Positions 25,666 through 34,258 of a stretch of DNA of 64,000 nucleotides are shown here, in pieces (position 1 is the stretch's first letter; each line of letters starts with the position of its first letter). The position numbers were made by a program, and so were the translations under genes. The notes beneath the pieces were generated by a model. That model was not told where the DNA came from. It did not search any database and worked only from the letters and a program-made list of their open reading frames with translations. Source of the stretch: JAWKSY01 sp041402125. Lineage in GTDB: Bacteria > Planctomycetota > GCA-002687715 > DRQF01. The stretch is from the NCBI GenBank assembly GCA_041402125.1, contig JAWKSY010000001.1, positions 310,001 to 374,000 on the forward strand, in the 5' to 3' direction.

Positions 25666-26316
25666 TCACTTCTCGCCGGCGGCGGCGCGGGTCATGAGGC
25701 GGTTCTTCTCGGTGCCCCACCACTGCTTCCAGTCCGAGACCGAGGCGGCGCGGACGCCCTCCGGGGCGGCGAAGCGGTAGCCGAAGTCCTTGCCGGTCGC
25801 GAGGCGGAGGGCCTGGATCGACTTGTAGCGGAACATCTTGTCCTCGGACTGGAGGTAGTCGATCAGCGTCGGCACCGCGGCGAGGTCGCCCTGGTGGAGC
25901 AACGCCGCCGTCGCCTCGAAGCGCACGACGTCGTCCGGGTAGCCGAGGTGATCGACGATCGCCTGGCGCGCCTCGGGCATCTTGGAGTAGCCCAGGACGT
26001 AGATCAGGTTCGCCCGGGTGCGAGCCGGGGCGTCCGGAAGCGCCTTCAGGATCGGCGCCACGGCCAGCTCGCGCATCCCGATCAGGTACTCGAGATCGCG
26101 CAGGAGGAGGCTCCCGTGGCGGTAGTTCAGGGCCTCGATGACGACCTGGAGGCGCTCGTCCACGAGGTCGACGGGCTCCTTCTCCTCGGCCGCCTCGATC
26201 TGGGCGATCTCGTCGGGGGTGAGTTCGACCCCGCCGCGCGTCACCGTCGACTGGCAGCCGATGAAGAGCGCCGCGAGCGAGAAGAACGCGATATTCAGGA
26301 GCATTCGGGGGAGCAT
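25666..26316 (-). CDS. HEAT-repeat lipoprotein
   Basis: 216 residues from ATG 26316 (GGAGAGGG 4 nt upstream). The signal peptide MLPRMLLNIAFFSLAALFIG ends at a lipobox cysteine (FIGC-QST). The mature protein is helical with HEAT-type repeats (LAVAPILKALPDAPARTRAN, QAIVDHLGYPDDVVRFEATA, VPTLIDYLQSEDKMFRYKSI) and a closing WKQWWGTEKNRLMTRAAAG. Likely a periplasmic membrane-anchored scaffold. It shares the WW-x(3)-NR ending with the protein encoded at 24049, which suggests common ancestry. Function unknown. Confidence 0.85.
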   Translation of the reverse strand: MLPRMLLNIAFFSLAALFIGCQSTVTRGGVELTPDEIAQIEAAEEKEPVDLVDERLQVVIEALNYRHGSLLLRDLEYLIGMRELAVAPILKALPDAPARTRANLIYVLGYSKMPEARQAIVDHLGYPDDVVRFEATAALLHQGDLAAVPTLIDYLQSEDKMFRYKSIQALRLATGKDFGYRFAAPEGVRAASVSDWKQWWGTEKNRLMTRAAAGEK

Positions 26317-26446
26317 GTTTCCCTCTCCAGAGAGCACAACCTCTTGATCGAACCGGAGTCCCGACGGCGGGACCTCCTCCCTCATCGACCGCGGACCGGG
26401 TTTTCTTGAATCGGGGCGCGGGTTCGGGAGACGGCGTGACGCGGAT

Positions 26447-28900
26447 TCAGAGCCCCCGGCCGCGCAGGCCGAGATCCACCGCCAGGAGGAGGAGGGCGAA
26501 GGTCAGGAGGAGCCGCGGGGCCCCGTCGCGCCGGGGGGGCGTCGGAGGAAGGGCGGCGCGGAGCGCCGATTCGAGTTCGAGACCGTCGGCCCGCGCGGGC
26601 GGCGGGAGCCGATCGAAGGGGTCCTCGGGCACGATCTCGCGCCGGGCGAGCGTCCGCCCCGCCCCGTTCTCGACGACGAAGGGTCCCGCGGGATCGAGGT
26701 CCTCGGGCAGGGCGGCGCTGCGCCAGCGCTCGAGGCCGCGCCGCTCGAGCTCCAGGACCAGCGTCCCGCGCCGGAGGCGGAAGCCGTCGCCCCGCCCCTC
26801 CTCGATCGCGATCTCGAGCCGGTCGATCCCGCCCTCGCCGAGCCGGCGGAGCTCTCCGATGCCCCGATCCTCGGGCGGGGCGAGCTCGAGGAGGAGCCGC
26901 GCCAGTCCCGCGTCGCCCTCGGCTCCGAACACGGCGCGGACGGACGCCGCGTCGAGATCCGTGGGCAGGGCCGCGACCCGACCCGCTCCCACCGACCAGC
27001 GGGCGAGGGCGACGCGATCCCGGCCGCCGCCGCCGGCGAGGATCTCGATCCCCTCGCGCGGACCGGTGCGCAGGAGGCGGGCGAGGCGCGCCGAACCTCC
27101 CGCGACGTCGCGGATCGCCGCGTCCTCGACGAGCGCCTCGCCGCCGAGCCGGCGGATGAAGGCGCGGGCGAGGGCGCCGAAGTCGTCGATCTCGATCAGG
27201 GCGCCGCGTCCCGCCTCGGCGAGCGCGCGGAGCCAGGGCCGCCGCTCCTCCTCCCGGTCGAACCAGAAGATCTGCAGGTCGCGCCGGCCGGCCGCCAGCC
27301 CCCGGGCGAGCTCCTCGCGCACCGCGGGGTCGGCGAGCCGCTCGTCCTGGCCGTCGGTGAGGAGGAACACGATCTCGCGGCGCTCGGGATCGCCCGCGTC
27401 GGCGATCAGCCGCCGGAGGGCCCCCACGAGATCCGTGCCGCCGCGCGGGAGCGGCGGCGCCGCGGCGGCGAGCTCGACTCCGAGGGCCGCCGGTTCGCGC
27501 CAGTCCCCCAGCGCGACGTCGTCGGCGAAGGCGCCGAGTCGCACGCGGTCCTCCGCTCCGAGGGCGGCGACCACCCGCCGCGCGGCGGCGAGCGCGTTCG
27601 CGGCGCGGCCCGCCCGGTCCATGCTCCCCGAGCGATCGAGGAGCAGGCTCACCGCCAGCCCCCGGTCACCGGGTCGGGAGCGCACGGGAGAGATCGCATC
27701 GACCTCGGTGCCCTCCCAGCCGCCCATCGCGAAGGCGCCGCGGCTCCCCGCGAGCAGGATGCCGCCGCCGGATTCCGCGAGGTCCCGGAGAAGCGCGTCG
27801 CGTCCGCCCGCGAGATACGGATCCGCGGGCACGTCGAGCAGCACGGCCACGCTCGGGCGGCCCGCGCCGTCCGTGCGCAGCGCCGCCATTCCGTCGACGA
27901 CCCGGGGCTCGAGCCGGGGCTCCGCGGCCGCGAGCCGGCGACCGAGCGCGCGCGCCGCGGCCGGGTCGGACGAGAGGATCCGGACGATCACGCCCTCCCC
28001 TCCCGCCTCGCGGGGCCGCAGGAAGGCCTCCTCTCCGCTGCGGTCGCGATCCCAGTCCTCGACGCCGAGGAGCCGCGCCGTCACGGGCTCGCCCGCGGGC
28101 CAGTCGGCGGCGACCTCGAAGCGGAGACGTCGCGAGGGGAGATCGGGAGCGAGGGTGACGGAACGCGACCCGGCGCCCGAGACCTCGACCGTGGCCCGTC
28201 GCGCGCGGGTCGTGGGGCCGAAGACCTCGACCTCGACCGCGAAGGGGCGCCCGGCCTCGCGTCGCGGTGCCGACGAGACGAAGGTGATCGAGAGGTCGTC
28301 CGCCGGCTCCCCCGGGGCGTCGACGACCCGCACCGACGTCACGAACTCGAGCCAGGGCGCGACCCGCGCCGCGAGCTCCCGGGCGTCGAAGCCGCCGCGG
28401 GTCGCGATGACGAGATCGAGGCGTCCCTGGCCCCCCGGATGCTCCCGGGCCGCGCGGAGTCCGGCCAGGAGATCGAAGTCGCCCCGGTCGGCGAAGGAGA
28501 GCAGCGACGCGGGCAGCTCGAGCCGCTCCGGCAGATCGTCGACGGGGCCCTCGTACACGACGCCGGCGCGACGATCGGCGAGCACGAAGAGGACGTCGCT
28601 CCCAACGTTCCCCCCAACGTCGCCGACGAGCTCGCGGGGCCGGAAGCGCCGCGAGAGCTCCGGTCCCTGGCTCCGGCTCGCGTCGAGGATCACGACGCGG
28701 GTCGACACCCAGTCCGCCCTCAGGAAGGAGCGCCGGATCGAGGGGGCGAGCGCGGGCAGGAGCGCGATCAAGAGCGCGAGGAGGAAGAGGCGCCGACCGA
28801 GCGCGCGACGCCCGGGACGCCGTCGGAGAACGAGCGCCGTCGTCGCGAGCGCGGCGGCGACGAGAAGCCAGGGCAGCTCCTCGAGGCTCTCAGGCCTCAA
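26447..28900 (-). CDS. Membrane-anchored von Willebrand factor A domain protein
   Basis: 817 residues. It starts with TTG 28900 inside the end of mnmA (11-nt overlap), with GGAGGGG 6 nt upstream, so it is translationally coupled. Two N-terminal membrane helices (ELPWLLVAAALATTALVL; LFLLALLIALLPALA), an extracytoplasmic region, then a VWA domain with MIDAS motif DRSGSM (about residue 420) and FLLTDGQDE. It ends with one more helix (LLLTFALLLLAVDLGL). The layout resembles BatA/BatB-type and related aerotolerance-like membrane VWA proteins and their glutamine-amidotransferase-like relatives. Metal-dependent protein binding at the membrane is inferred; the partner is unknown. Confidence 0.85.
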   Translation of the reverse strand: MRPESLEELPWLLVAAALATTALVLRRRPGRRALGRRLFLLALLIALLPALAPSIRRSFLRADWVSTRVVILDASRSQGPELSRRFRPRELVGDVGGNVGSDVLFVLADRRAGVVYEGPVDDLPERLELPASLLSFADRGDFDLLAGLRAAREHPGGQGRLDLVIATRGGFDARELAARVAPWLEFVTSVRVVDAPGEPADDLSITFVSSAPRREAGRPFAVEVEVFGPTTRARRATVEVSGAGSRSVTLAPDLPSRRLRFEVAADWPAGEPVTARLLGVEDWDRDRSGEEAFLRPREAGGEGVIVRILSSDPAAARALGRRLAAAEPRLEPRVVDGMAALRTDGAGRPSVAVLLDVPADPYLAGGRDALLRDLAESGGGILLAGSRGAFAMGGWEGTEVDAISPVRSRPGDRGLAVSLLLDRSGSMDRAGRAANALAAARRVVAALGAEDRVRLGAFADDVALGDWREPAALGVELAAAAPPLPRGGTDLVGALRRLIADAGDPERREIVFLLTDGQDERLADPAVREELARGLAAGRRDLQIFWFDREEERRPWLRALAEAGRGALIEIDDFGALARAFIRRLGGEALVEDAAIRDVAGGSARLARLLRTGPREGIEILAGGGGRDRVALARWSVGAGRVAALPTDLDAASVRAVFGAEGDAGLARLLLELAPPEDRGIGELRRLGEGGIDRLEIAIEEGRGDGFRLRRGTLVLELERRGLERWRSAALPEDLDPAGPFVVENGAGRTLARREIVPEDPFDRLPPPARADGLELESALRAALPPTPPRRDGAPRLLLTFALLLLAVDLGLRGRGL

Positions 28901-29996
28901 GGCTCGCCCCTCCGATCGGCGCGTCGATCCAGGCCCCGAAGAGCACGGTGTCGCCGTCGTAGAAGACCGCCGCCTGCCCCGGCGTCACCGCGCGGAGCGG
29001 CTCGTCGAGCTCGATGACGAGTCCGTCCTCGTCGGCCCGCGCCGAGGCGGGAACCGGCTCGTGCTGGTAGCGCACGCGCACGGATCCGCGGAGGCTCTCC
29101 CCCGCCCGGAGCGGCGCCGCGCCCTGCCAGGTCGCGGGGCCGACGCGGAGCGCTCCGACCCTGAGATCGGCCTCGTCGCCGACGACGACGACGTTCGAAT
29201 CGGGACGGATCGCGACGACGTAGACGGGCCGCGTGAATCCGCCCCCGAGACCGCGCCGCTGTCCGATCGTGTAGAGCTGGTGCCCCTCGTGCCGACCGAC
29301 CTCGGCGCCGGCGAGATCGACGATCGCACCCGGGCGGAGCGACTCCGGTCGCCGGCGGCGGAGGAAGGCGCGGTAGTCGTCATCGGGGACGAAGCAGATC
29401 TCCTGGCTCTCGCGCTTCTCGGCCACGGGCAATCCGAAGCGCCGCGCCTCCGCACGCACCTCGTCCTTCGTGAGCTCGCCGAGCGGGAGGAGCGTCCGCG
29501 CGACCTGCCCGGTCTCGAGCGGGAAGAGCACGTAGGACTGATCCTTGTCGCGGTCGATGGCGCGGGCGATGGCGGGGCGGCCGTCGCGCTGCGTGACGCG
29601 CGCGTAGTGGCCGGTCGCGACGCGGGCGGCGCCGATCTCGTCGGCGTAGTCGAGCAGGCGCCCGAACTTCAGGTCGCGGTTGCAGACGATGCAGGGGTTG
29701 GGCGTCCGACCGCGATCGTACTCGTCGGCGAAGTAGTCGATGATCCGCGAGAACTCGCGCTCGAAGTTGACGGCGAAGAAGGGCACCCCGAGTCGGGCCG
29801 CGACGTGGCGCGCGTCCATGGCGTCGTCGAGCGAGCAGCAGCCCTGCTTGTGCCGCGCCGCGGCCGGGCCGGGAACGGCGCCGTTGCGCATGAAGAGGCC
29901 GACGACGTCGTGGCCGGCCTCCATGAGGAGGGCGGCCGCGACGCTCGAATCGACTCCGCCGCTCATCGCGACGACGATGCGCTCCCGCTCCGTCAT
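28890..29996 (-). CDS. mnmA: tRNA-specific 2-thiouridylase MnmA
   Basis: 368 residues from ATG 29996. The PP-loop is VVAMSGGVDSSVAAALL, the nucleophile cysteine is in NPCIVCNRDLKFG, the tRNA-adenylation region has ATGHYARV, and the second catalytic cysteine is in RESQEICFVPDDDYRAFL. The C-terminal barrel follows (HEGHQLYTIGQRRGLGGG). It thiolates U34 of tRNA-Lys, -Glu and -Gln. A slightly unusual GCCSLDDAMDARHVAARL lies in the family's GCCS(x)DxxDAR region, which is normal. The downstream VWA gene starts within its last codons. Confidence 0.96.
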   Translation of the reverse strand: MTERERIVVAMSGGVDSSVAAALLMEAGHDVVGLFMRNGAVPGPAAARHKQGCCSLDDAMDARHVAARLGVPFFAVNFEREFSRIIDYFADEYDRGRTPNPCIVCNRDLKFGRLLDYADEIGAARVATGHYARVTQRDGRPAIARAIDRDKDQSYVLFPLETGQVARTLLPLGELTKDEVRAEARRFGLPVAEKRESQEICFVPDDDYRAFLRRRRPESLRPGAIVDLAGAEVGRHEGHQLYTIGQRRGLGGGFTRPVYVVAIRPDSNVVVVGDEADLRVGALRVGPATWQGAAPLRAGESLRGSVRVRYQHEPVPASARADEDGLVIELDEPLRAVTPGQAAVFYDGDTVLFGAWIDAPIGGASLEA

Positions 29997-30077
29997 GACC
30001 CTCGAATCTACGAAACCGGGGCCGGACCGTCGAAGGTCCCCGCCCGGAGCGCGGACCGCCCCCGGGGACGGCCCACG

Positions 30078-30106
30078 TTGGTCCGGACGGGCCGGGTGCT
30101 TATAAG
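30078..30106 (+). promoter_or_regulatory. Sigma70-type promoter of yajC
   Basis: TTGGTC (30078-30083) and TATAAG (30101-30106) are separated by exactly 17 bp, 68 nt before the yajC start. It is the best housekeeping-type promoter match on the plus strand in the window. Confidence 0.65.
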
Positions 30107-30173
30107 GTCTCCGCGGTGAGGCGGCCTTCCGGGGCGCCCGCGCCCGTCGCCCCGAACGCCGAGGACCCGATCC

Positions 30174-30500
30174 ATGTTCTTCGCTTCCGCCGCTCCGCTC
30201 TTCTTCGCCGCCATCGACCCCAGCCTGATGATGTGGGTCGTCATCGCCGCGATCTTCATCTTCGTGGTGGTCCTTCCCGCCCGGAAGGAGAAGAAGGCGA
30301 AGGAGGAGATGCTCGCCAAGCTCGCGAAGGGCGACCGGGTCCTGCTCCAGTGCGGCCTGATCGGAAAGATCGCCCAGCTCCGGGGCACCGACGTCGTCGT
30401 GATCGAGGCCGACGGAGCGAAGTTGTCCTTCCTGCGCACCTCGGTCGTCGGCCTCTACGTCCAGAAGGACGAGGGCGGCAAGAACTCCGCGGCTTCCTGA
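30174..30500 (+). CDS. yajC: Preprotein translocase accessory subunit YajC
   Basis: 108 residues. One N-terminal membrane helix (MMWVVIAAIFIFVVVLPARK) is followed by the basic KEKKAKEEMLAKLAKGD stretch and the small YajC beta domain (RVLLQCGLIGKIAQLRGTDV, VVVIEADGAKLSFLRTSV). YajC associates with SecDF-YidC at the translocon. Here it is not next to secD/secF in the window, but secA is at 53 kb. The gene has a good promoter and a YraN-like gene about 50 nt downstream. Confidence 0.93.
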   Translation: MFFASAAPLFFAAIDPSLMMWVVIAAIFIFVVVLPARKEKKAKEEMLAKLAKGDRVLLQCGLIGKIAQLRGTDVVVIEADGAKLSFLRTSVVGLYVQKDEGGKNSAAS

Positions 30501-30549
30501 GCGCGGCCGGACCGACGGCGTCGACGCCCTCCGGGAGGAGGTGCGTCCC

Positions 30550-30939
30550 GTGGTCCGATCCCTCGTCCGTTCCCTGATGACTCGCCTCCGGCGCTTCCGC
30601 GCGCCGGGTGCCCGGGCCGAGCGCGCGGCGTCGCGCTGGCTCCGCCGCCGCGGCCACCGGATCCTCGCCCGCAACCTGCGGGCGGGCCGCGGCGAGATCG
30701 ACCTCGTGACGCGCGAGGGCGAGGTCCTGGTCTTCGTCGAGATCCGCTATCGCGCGGCCGGTCTGCTCGCGGCCGAGCTCAGCGTGGACCGGAAGAAGAC
30801 GCGTCGCTTCGCGGAGGCGGTGGCGTTCTGGCGACGGCGCGGCGCGCTCCGCGAGGTCCGCTGGCGCGGGGACCTCATCCTCGTCGCTCCGCGCGGTCGG
30901 GGCTTCGTCTTCTCGTGGCGACGCGGCGTCCTGCCCTGA
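30550..30939 (+). CDS. YraN/UPF0102 family nuclease-like protein
   Basis: 129 residues. GTG 30550 is preferred to GTG 30541 because the strong GGGAGGAG site ends at 30540, giving 9-nt spacing. The core is AERAASRWLRRRGHRILARN then LRAGRGEIDLVTREGEVLVF, the standard UPF0102 pattern with the restriction-endonuclease-like GEIDL Asp. The family motif VEVKxR is replaced by VEIRYR, so the conserved lysine is Arg. The family is usually encoded near rplS/rnhB and its role is unsettled. It is arginine-rich with no membrane segment. Confidence 0.8.
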   Translation: MVRSLVRSLMTRLRRFRAPGARAERAASRWLRRRGHRILARNLRAGRGEIDLVTREGEVLVFVEIRYRAAGLLAAELSVDRKKTRRFAEAVAFWRRRGALREVRWRGDLILVAPRGRGFVFSWRRGVLP

Positions 30940-30977
30940 CCCCGTCCCTTGCGGACGAGGTCGTGACATCGACGGGG
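30940..30977. terminator. Possible hairpin terminator between convergent genes
   Basis: CCCCGTC (30940-30946) pairs with GACGGGG (30971-30977), and a small GTCC/GGAC stem lies inside. It separates the YraN-like gene from the convergent glycosyltransferase gene. No T-run, so confidence is modest. Confidence 0.4.
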
Positions 30978-30978
30978 T

Positions 30979-33900
30979 TCACCACCAGCGCTTGCGGAGT
31001 CGACCGAGGGCGGCGAGGTACTCCCGCACCATCTCGCGGTCGACGCGACGGATCGTCTCGATGTCGCCGTGGCCGGCGACGTGGAGCTTCGAGGGGCAGG
31101 GGCCCGGCACGGAGATGGGGAACTCCTCGCGGGGCGAGTTGACCTGCACGAGCGCCCGGCGCAGGAGCTCGATCTCCTCGCCGAGAGCGACGATGAGGTC
31201 GTCGCGGTGCCCGCGCTCCTTCTCCAGCTCGGCGGCGACGATGCGGAGCTCGGTGCTGTCGCGCTCGAGCGCCTTCGCGTCGCGCTGGATCTCCTCGATC
31301 AGGCGGCGCTTCTCGGCCGTCCGGCGCTCGAGATCGACGATCTGACCCTCGAGATCCTCGAGGCGGTGGTCGCGTTCGGCGAGAGTCGCCTCCCGTTCGG
31401 AGAGAGTCGCCTCCCGCTCGGCGACGCGGGCTTCGAGGCCGGCGATCCTCGCCTCGCTCTCGCCGATGCTCGCCTCGCGTTCCGCGATGCGCGCCTCGAG
31501 CTCGGCGATGCGTGCCTCGAACTCGGCGATGCGTGCCTCGAACTCGGCGAGTCGGGACTCCATCTCGAGGTCGCGCGCGCCGCGCGCCCGGAGAGCGGCC
31601 CGGTGCTCGTCCACGAGTCCAGCGTTGACCCGCCGCACCGCCTCGAGATCGCCCAGGCCCGGCACGTCGACCGCGGGCTCGTCGGCATCGGCCGGGGTCG
31701 GCGTCCACTCGGCCCCTTCCTGGTGGATGAGATTCAGCGCCCGGCGAAGGTCCTCGATCTGCGCGCCCAGCGCGGCGAGCGCGCGGTCGCGCTCCGCGGC
31801 GAGCTCGGCGACGCGCTCCTCGCGCGCGGCCTCGCGACCGCGCAGCTCGAGGCTCTCGCGCTCGATGCCGGCCCGGGCCGCGCCCTCCGCCTGGCGACGG
31901 GCGTGGAGCTCGACCAGACGCTCGCGGAAGGCCCGCAACCGTTCGGGGCCCCCTTCGAGGTGGGGCGCGAGGAGCTCGAAGCCGGGCGTCTCCCGGGTCT
32001 CCTCGCGGTCGAGGACGCTGTCCGGGAGTCCCTCGAGCGACTCCGGCGGGGCGGCCGCGAGATCGAGCGCGCGACCGAAGGCGGCGAGTTCGCGACCGAG
32101 GAGATCCAGGCGGCGCCGTTCGCGTTCGGCGCGACCGCGCTCGAGATCGAGGAGGGTCGCGATCGCGGCCGTGTCGTCGGCGCTGATGGCCGCGGCGTCG
32201 CCGAGGCGCGGCAGATCGAGGCCGTCCTCGGGCAGCTCGGGCGCGGGGAGATCGAGTTCGGACTCGCCGCGCGCCACCGCGGCGACGGCGCCCCGCAGGC
32301 TCAGGAGTTCGTCGGCGAGGAATCGCAGCATCGCGTCGCGCCGCGCGACCGCGACGGCAGGATCGCGCCGAGCGTGGCGTTCGAGGGCGAGCTGGTCCTC
32401 GCGCAGGATGGCGGCGACGGAGCCGAGCCCGGGCACGTGCTCGGAGACCTCGGGCGCCTCCGGCTCGCGTCGGCGAGGCTCGCCCTCGCCGACGAGGGCC
32501 GCGCGGAGATCGGCGATCTCGCGGCCGAGCGCCTCGACGAGGCGCGCCCGCTCCGCCGCGACCCGACGCGCCGTGGCGAGCTCGGCCTCGGCCTCGTTCG
32601 CGCGCGCGCCGAGCGCGTGCTCCTTCGCGATCATCTCCTCGACGACCTTCTCGTAGTGGTCGCCCCGGCCCTCCTCGCGCTTGATCCGCCCGAGGTACGC
32701 GAACATCGCCGACTCGCGATCGCGCACGCGGCGCGCCAGCGCTTCCGTGCGACGGGCCGGCAGACCGAGATCGGGAGCGAGCCGCGACATGTCGCGTCGC
32801 CGCGCGACCTCGGCGTAGAGCTCGAGCATCTCGCGGGCGTGATCGGCCATCGAGTGGAGCTCGGGGACGGCCTTCCGCCAGCGCGCGAGACGAGCGGGGT
32901 CCGCCGCGACCTCGCCGAGCACCCGGGCGAGATCCTCGGAGGACTCCGGCCGGAAGACGGCGCCGGCCTCGCCGATGCGCTCGGCGAGAGCCCCGCGATC
33001 CGAGACGATCGCCGGCAGGCCGAGGCGGAAGGCCTCGTCGAGCACGAAGGAGAAGGACTCCGAACAGCTCGAGGGCAGGACCGCGAGGTCGAGCTCGACC
33101 TTCTCGATGTCCTCGGGCGTGAAGGCTCCGTGCCACCGGATCTCGAGCCCCTCCCCCGCGGCGTCGAGAACGCGGCGGTAGCCCGGCTCGACGACCTGCC
33201 CCCAGACGTGGAGCTCGAAGCGTCGCGGATCGGGCAGGCGGCGCAGCGCCTCCAGGACGAGGTGCGGCCCCTTCATGCGGAAGAGGTGCCCCCAGTAGCC
33301 GAGCCGGATCGGCGCGTCGGCCGGACGCTTCCCGCGCGGCGGGGCGGGCGGGGGCGGCGGCGTGATCGTGCCGTGGGGCAGGACGACGAGACGTTCCGGC
33401 GGGATCGCGATCAGCTTCGACACGAGCGCCCCGTGCGCGGCCGAGGGCACGATGACGCGATGCGCCAGCGCCATCTCGTTGGCGAAGTCCTCGGCGAACC
33501 GATCGAGCTCGTCGCGGACCTCGGCGTCGCTCATCCAGGGCAGCCGCGGCAGCGACTCGACCCAGACGTCGTCGTCGAGGGGCGCCTCGGTGAAGGAGCC
33601 CTTCACGACGCGGAAGAAGCTGGGGCAGGTGGCGTAGAGATCGTGGAGCGTGCAGACCGCGGGGATGCCCAGGCGATAGCAGGTCTCGAGGAGGTTCCGG
33701 CTGAGCCGGAACCAGTGGTGCACGTGCACGACGTCGGGGCGGACGCGGCGGAGCTCGTCGGCGAAGAGTCGCGCGGCCTCCGGCGAGTAGGACCGCGTCC
33801 AGTGCTCGAGGTAGGACCCCGAGAGCACGAGCTGCGCGACCTGCATGCCGTCGAAGTCGTAGTGCTCGACGCGCGCCGCGTCCGCGGAGTGCGTCGTGCC

Positions 33901-34020
33901 GGCGAAGACCTGGAGATCCTGTCCGAGGTGGCGGAGCTCGCGACACAGACCGCGCAGGTAGAGCTCGGTTCCGCCGCGGAACTGCGGCGGGAATCCGTGT
34001 ATGACCTGCAGGATCTTCAT
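30979..34020 (-). CDS. Glycosyltransferase fused to a long modular coiled-coil region
   Basis: 1013 residues from ATG 34020 (GGGGAGGAT just upstream). Residues 1 to about 390 form a GT4-type glycosyltransferase: KILQVIHGFPPQFRGGTELY, VVHVHHWFRLSRNLLETCY, the nucleotide-sugar region IRLGYWGHLFRMKGPHLVLE and the ESFSFVLDEAFRLGLPAIVS block. Residues 400-1013 are charged coiled coil with repeated motifs: ALGxEIxxLRRAL-type segments alternate with VPGLGDLEAVRRVN-type segments (near 32,400, 32,200, 31,650 and 31,060). One stretch is a heptad run (EARIAEFEARIAELEARIAE). Likely acts on a surface polysaccharide or glycan, with the coil organising a complex; this is inference. It has its own promoter at 34127-34154. 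Confidence 0.88.
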   Translation of the reverse strand: MKILQVIHGFPPQFRGGTELYLRGLCRELRHLGQDLQVFAGTTHSADAARVEHYDFDGMQVAQLVLSGSYLEHWTRSYSPEAARLFADELRRVRPDVVHVHHWFRLSRNLLETCYRLGIPAVCTLHDLYATCPSFFRVVKGSFTEAPLDDDVWVESLPRLPWMSDAEVRDELDRFAEDFANEMALAHRVIVPSAAHGALVSKLIAIPPERLVVLPHGTITPPPPPAPPRGKRPADAPIRLGYWGHLFRMKGPHLVLEALRRLPDPRRFELHVWGQVVEPGYRRVLDAAGEGLEIRWHGAFTPEDIEKVELDLAVLPSSCSESFSFVLDEAFRLGLPAIVSDRGALAERIGEAGAVFRPESSEDLARVLGEVAADPARLARWRKAVPELHSMADHAREMLELYAEVARRRDMSRLAPDLGLPARRTEALARRVRDRESAMFAYLGRIKREEGRGDHYEKVVEEMIAKEHALGARANEAEAELATARRVAAERARLVEALGREIADLRAALVGEGEPRRREPEAPEVSEHVPGLGSVAAILREDQLALERHARRDPAVAVARRDAMLRFLADELLSLRGAVAAVARGESELDLPAPELPEDGLDLPRLGDAAAISADDTAAIATLLDLERGRAERERRRLDLLGRELAAFGRALDLAAAPPESLEGLPDSVLDREETRETPGFELLAPHLEGGPERLRAFRERLVELHARRQAEGAARAGIERESLELRGREAAREERVAELAAERDRALAALGAQIEDLRRALNLIHQEGAEWTPTPADADEPAVDVPGLGDLEAVRRVNAGLVDEHRAALRARGARDLEMESRLAEFEARIAEFEARIAELEARIAEREASIGESEARIAGLEARVAEREATLSEREATLAERDHRLEDLEGQIVDLERRTAEKRRLIEEIQRDAKALERDSTELRIVAAELEKERGHRDDLIVALGEEIELLRRALVQVNSPREEFPISVPGPCPSKLHVAGHGDIETIRRVDREMVREYLAALGRLRKRWW
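31380..31560. repeat. 21-bp tandem repeat region coding coiled-coil heptads
   Basis: Within the glycosyltransferase gene the DNA contains direct 21-bp units such as CTCGAACTCGGCGATGCGTGC, most exact at about 31,505-31,555 and decaying toward 31,380. Each unit encodes one heptad (A-R-I-A-E-x-E). It is a likely site for copy-number change by slippage. Confidence 0.75.
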
Positions 34021-34126
34021 GCATCCTCCCCTCGCCGGGATCGCGCGACGGCGACGCGCGTCCGGGGAGACTCTACCAGACGCGACGACCGCGCCGACTC
34101 CCCAGTTCTCCTCGGTTTCCCGTCCG

Positions 34127-34154
34127 AACATACCCGAGGCGAATGCTCTTTCAA
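34127..34154 (-). promoter_or_regulatory. Sigma70-type promoter of the glycosyltransferase gene
   Basis: Minus strand TTGAAA (34154-34149) and TATGTT (34132-34127), 16-bp spacing, in a locally AT-rich patch of an otherwise very GC-rich window. Transcription would start near 34120, leaving a leader of about 100 nt. Confidence 0.65.
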
Positions 34155-34258
34155 TTTGCGGGTATTGGGTGAAGATCACGGAGGTCGCGCGCCCGTCCCG
34201 GCCGATCCCCGAGGAAGCGCGGGAATTCCGCCCCCGGTCAGGAGACGAATCGCCGACG

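Noticed and set aside
30541..30549. GTG 30541 as start of the YraN-like gene
   Set aside because: It abuts the ribosome-binding site with no spacing; GTG 30550 has normal spacing.
31069..34258. Plus-strand open frame running opposite the glycosyltransferase into the sulfatase-like gene
   Set aside because: Only the part after about 34,660 is real (sulfatase-like gene); the rest mirrors the coiled-coil gene.
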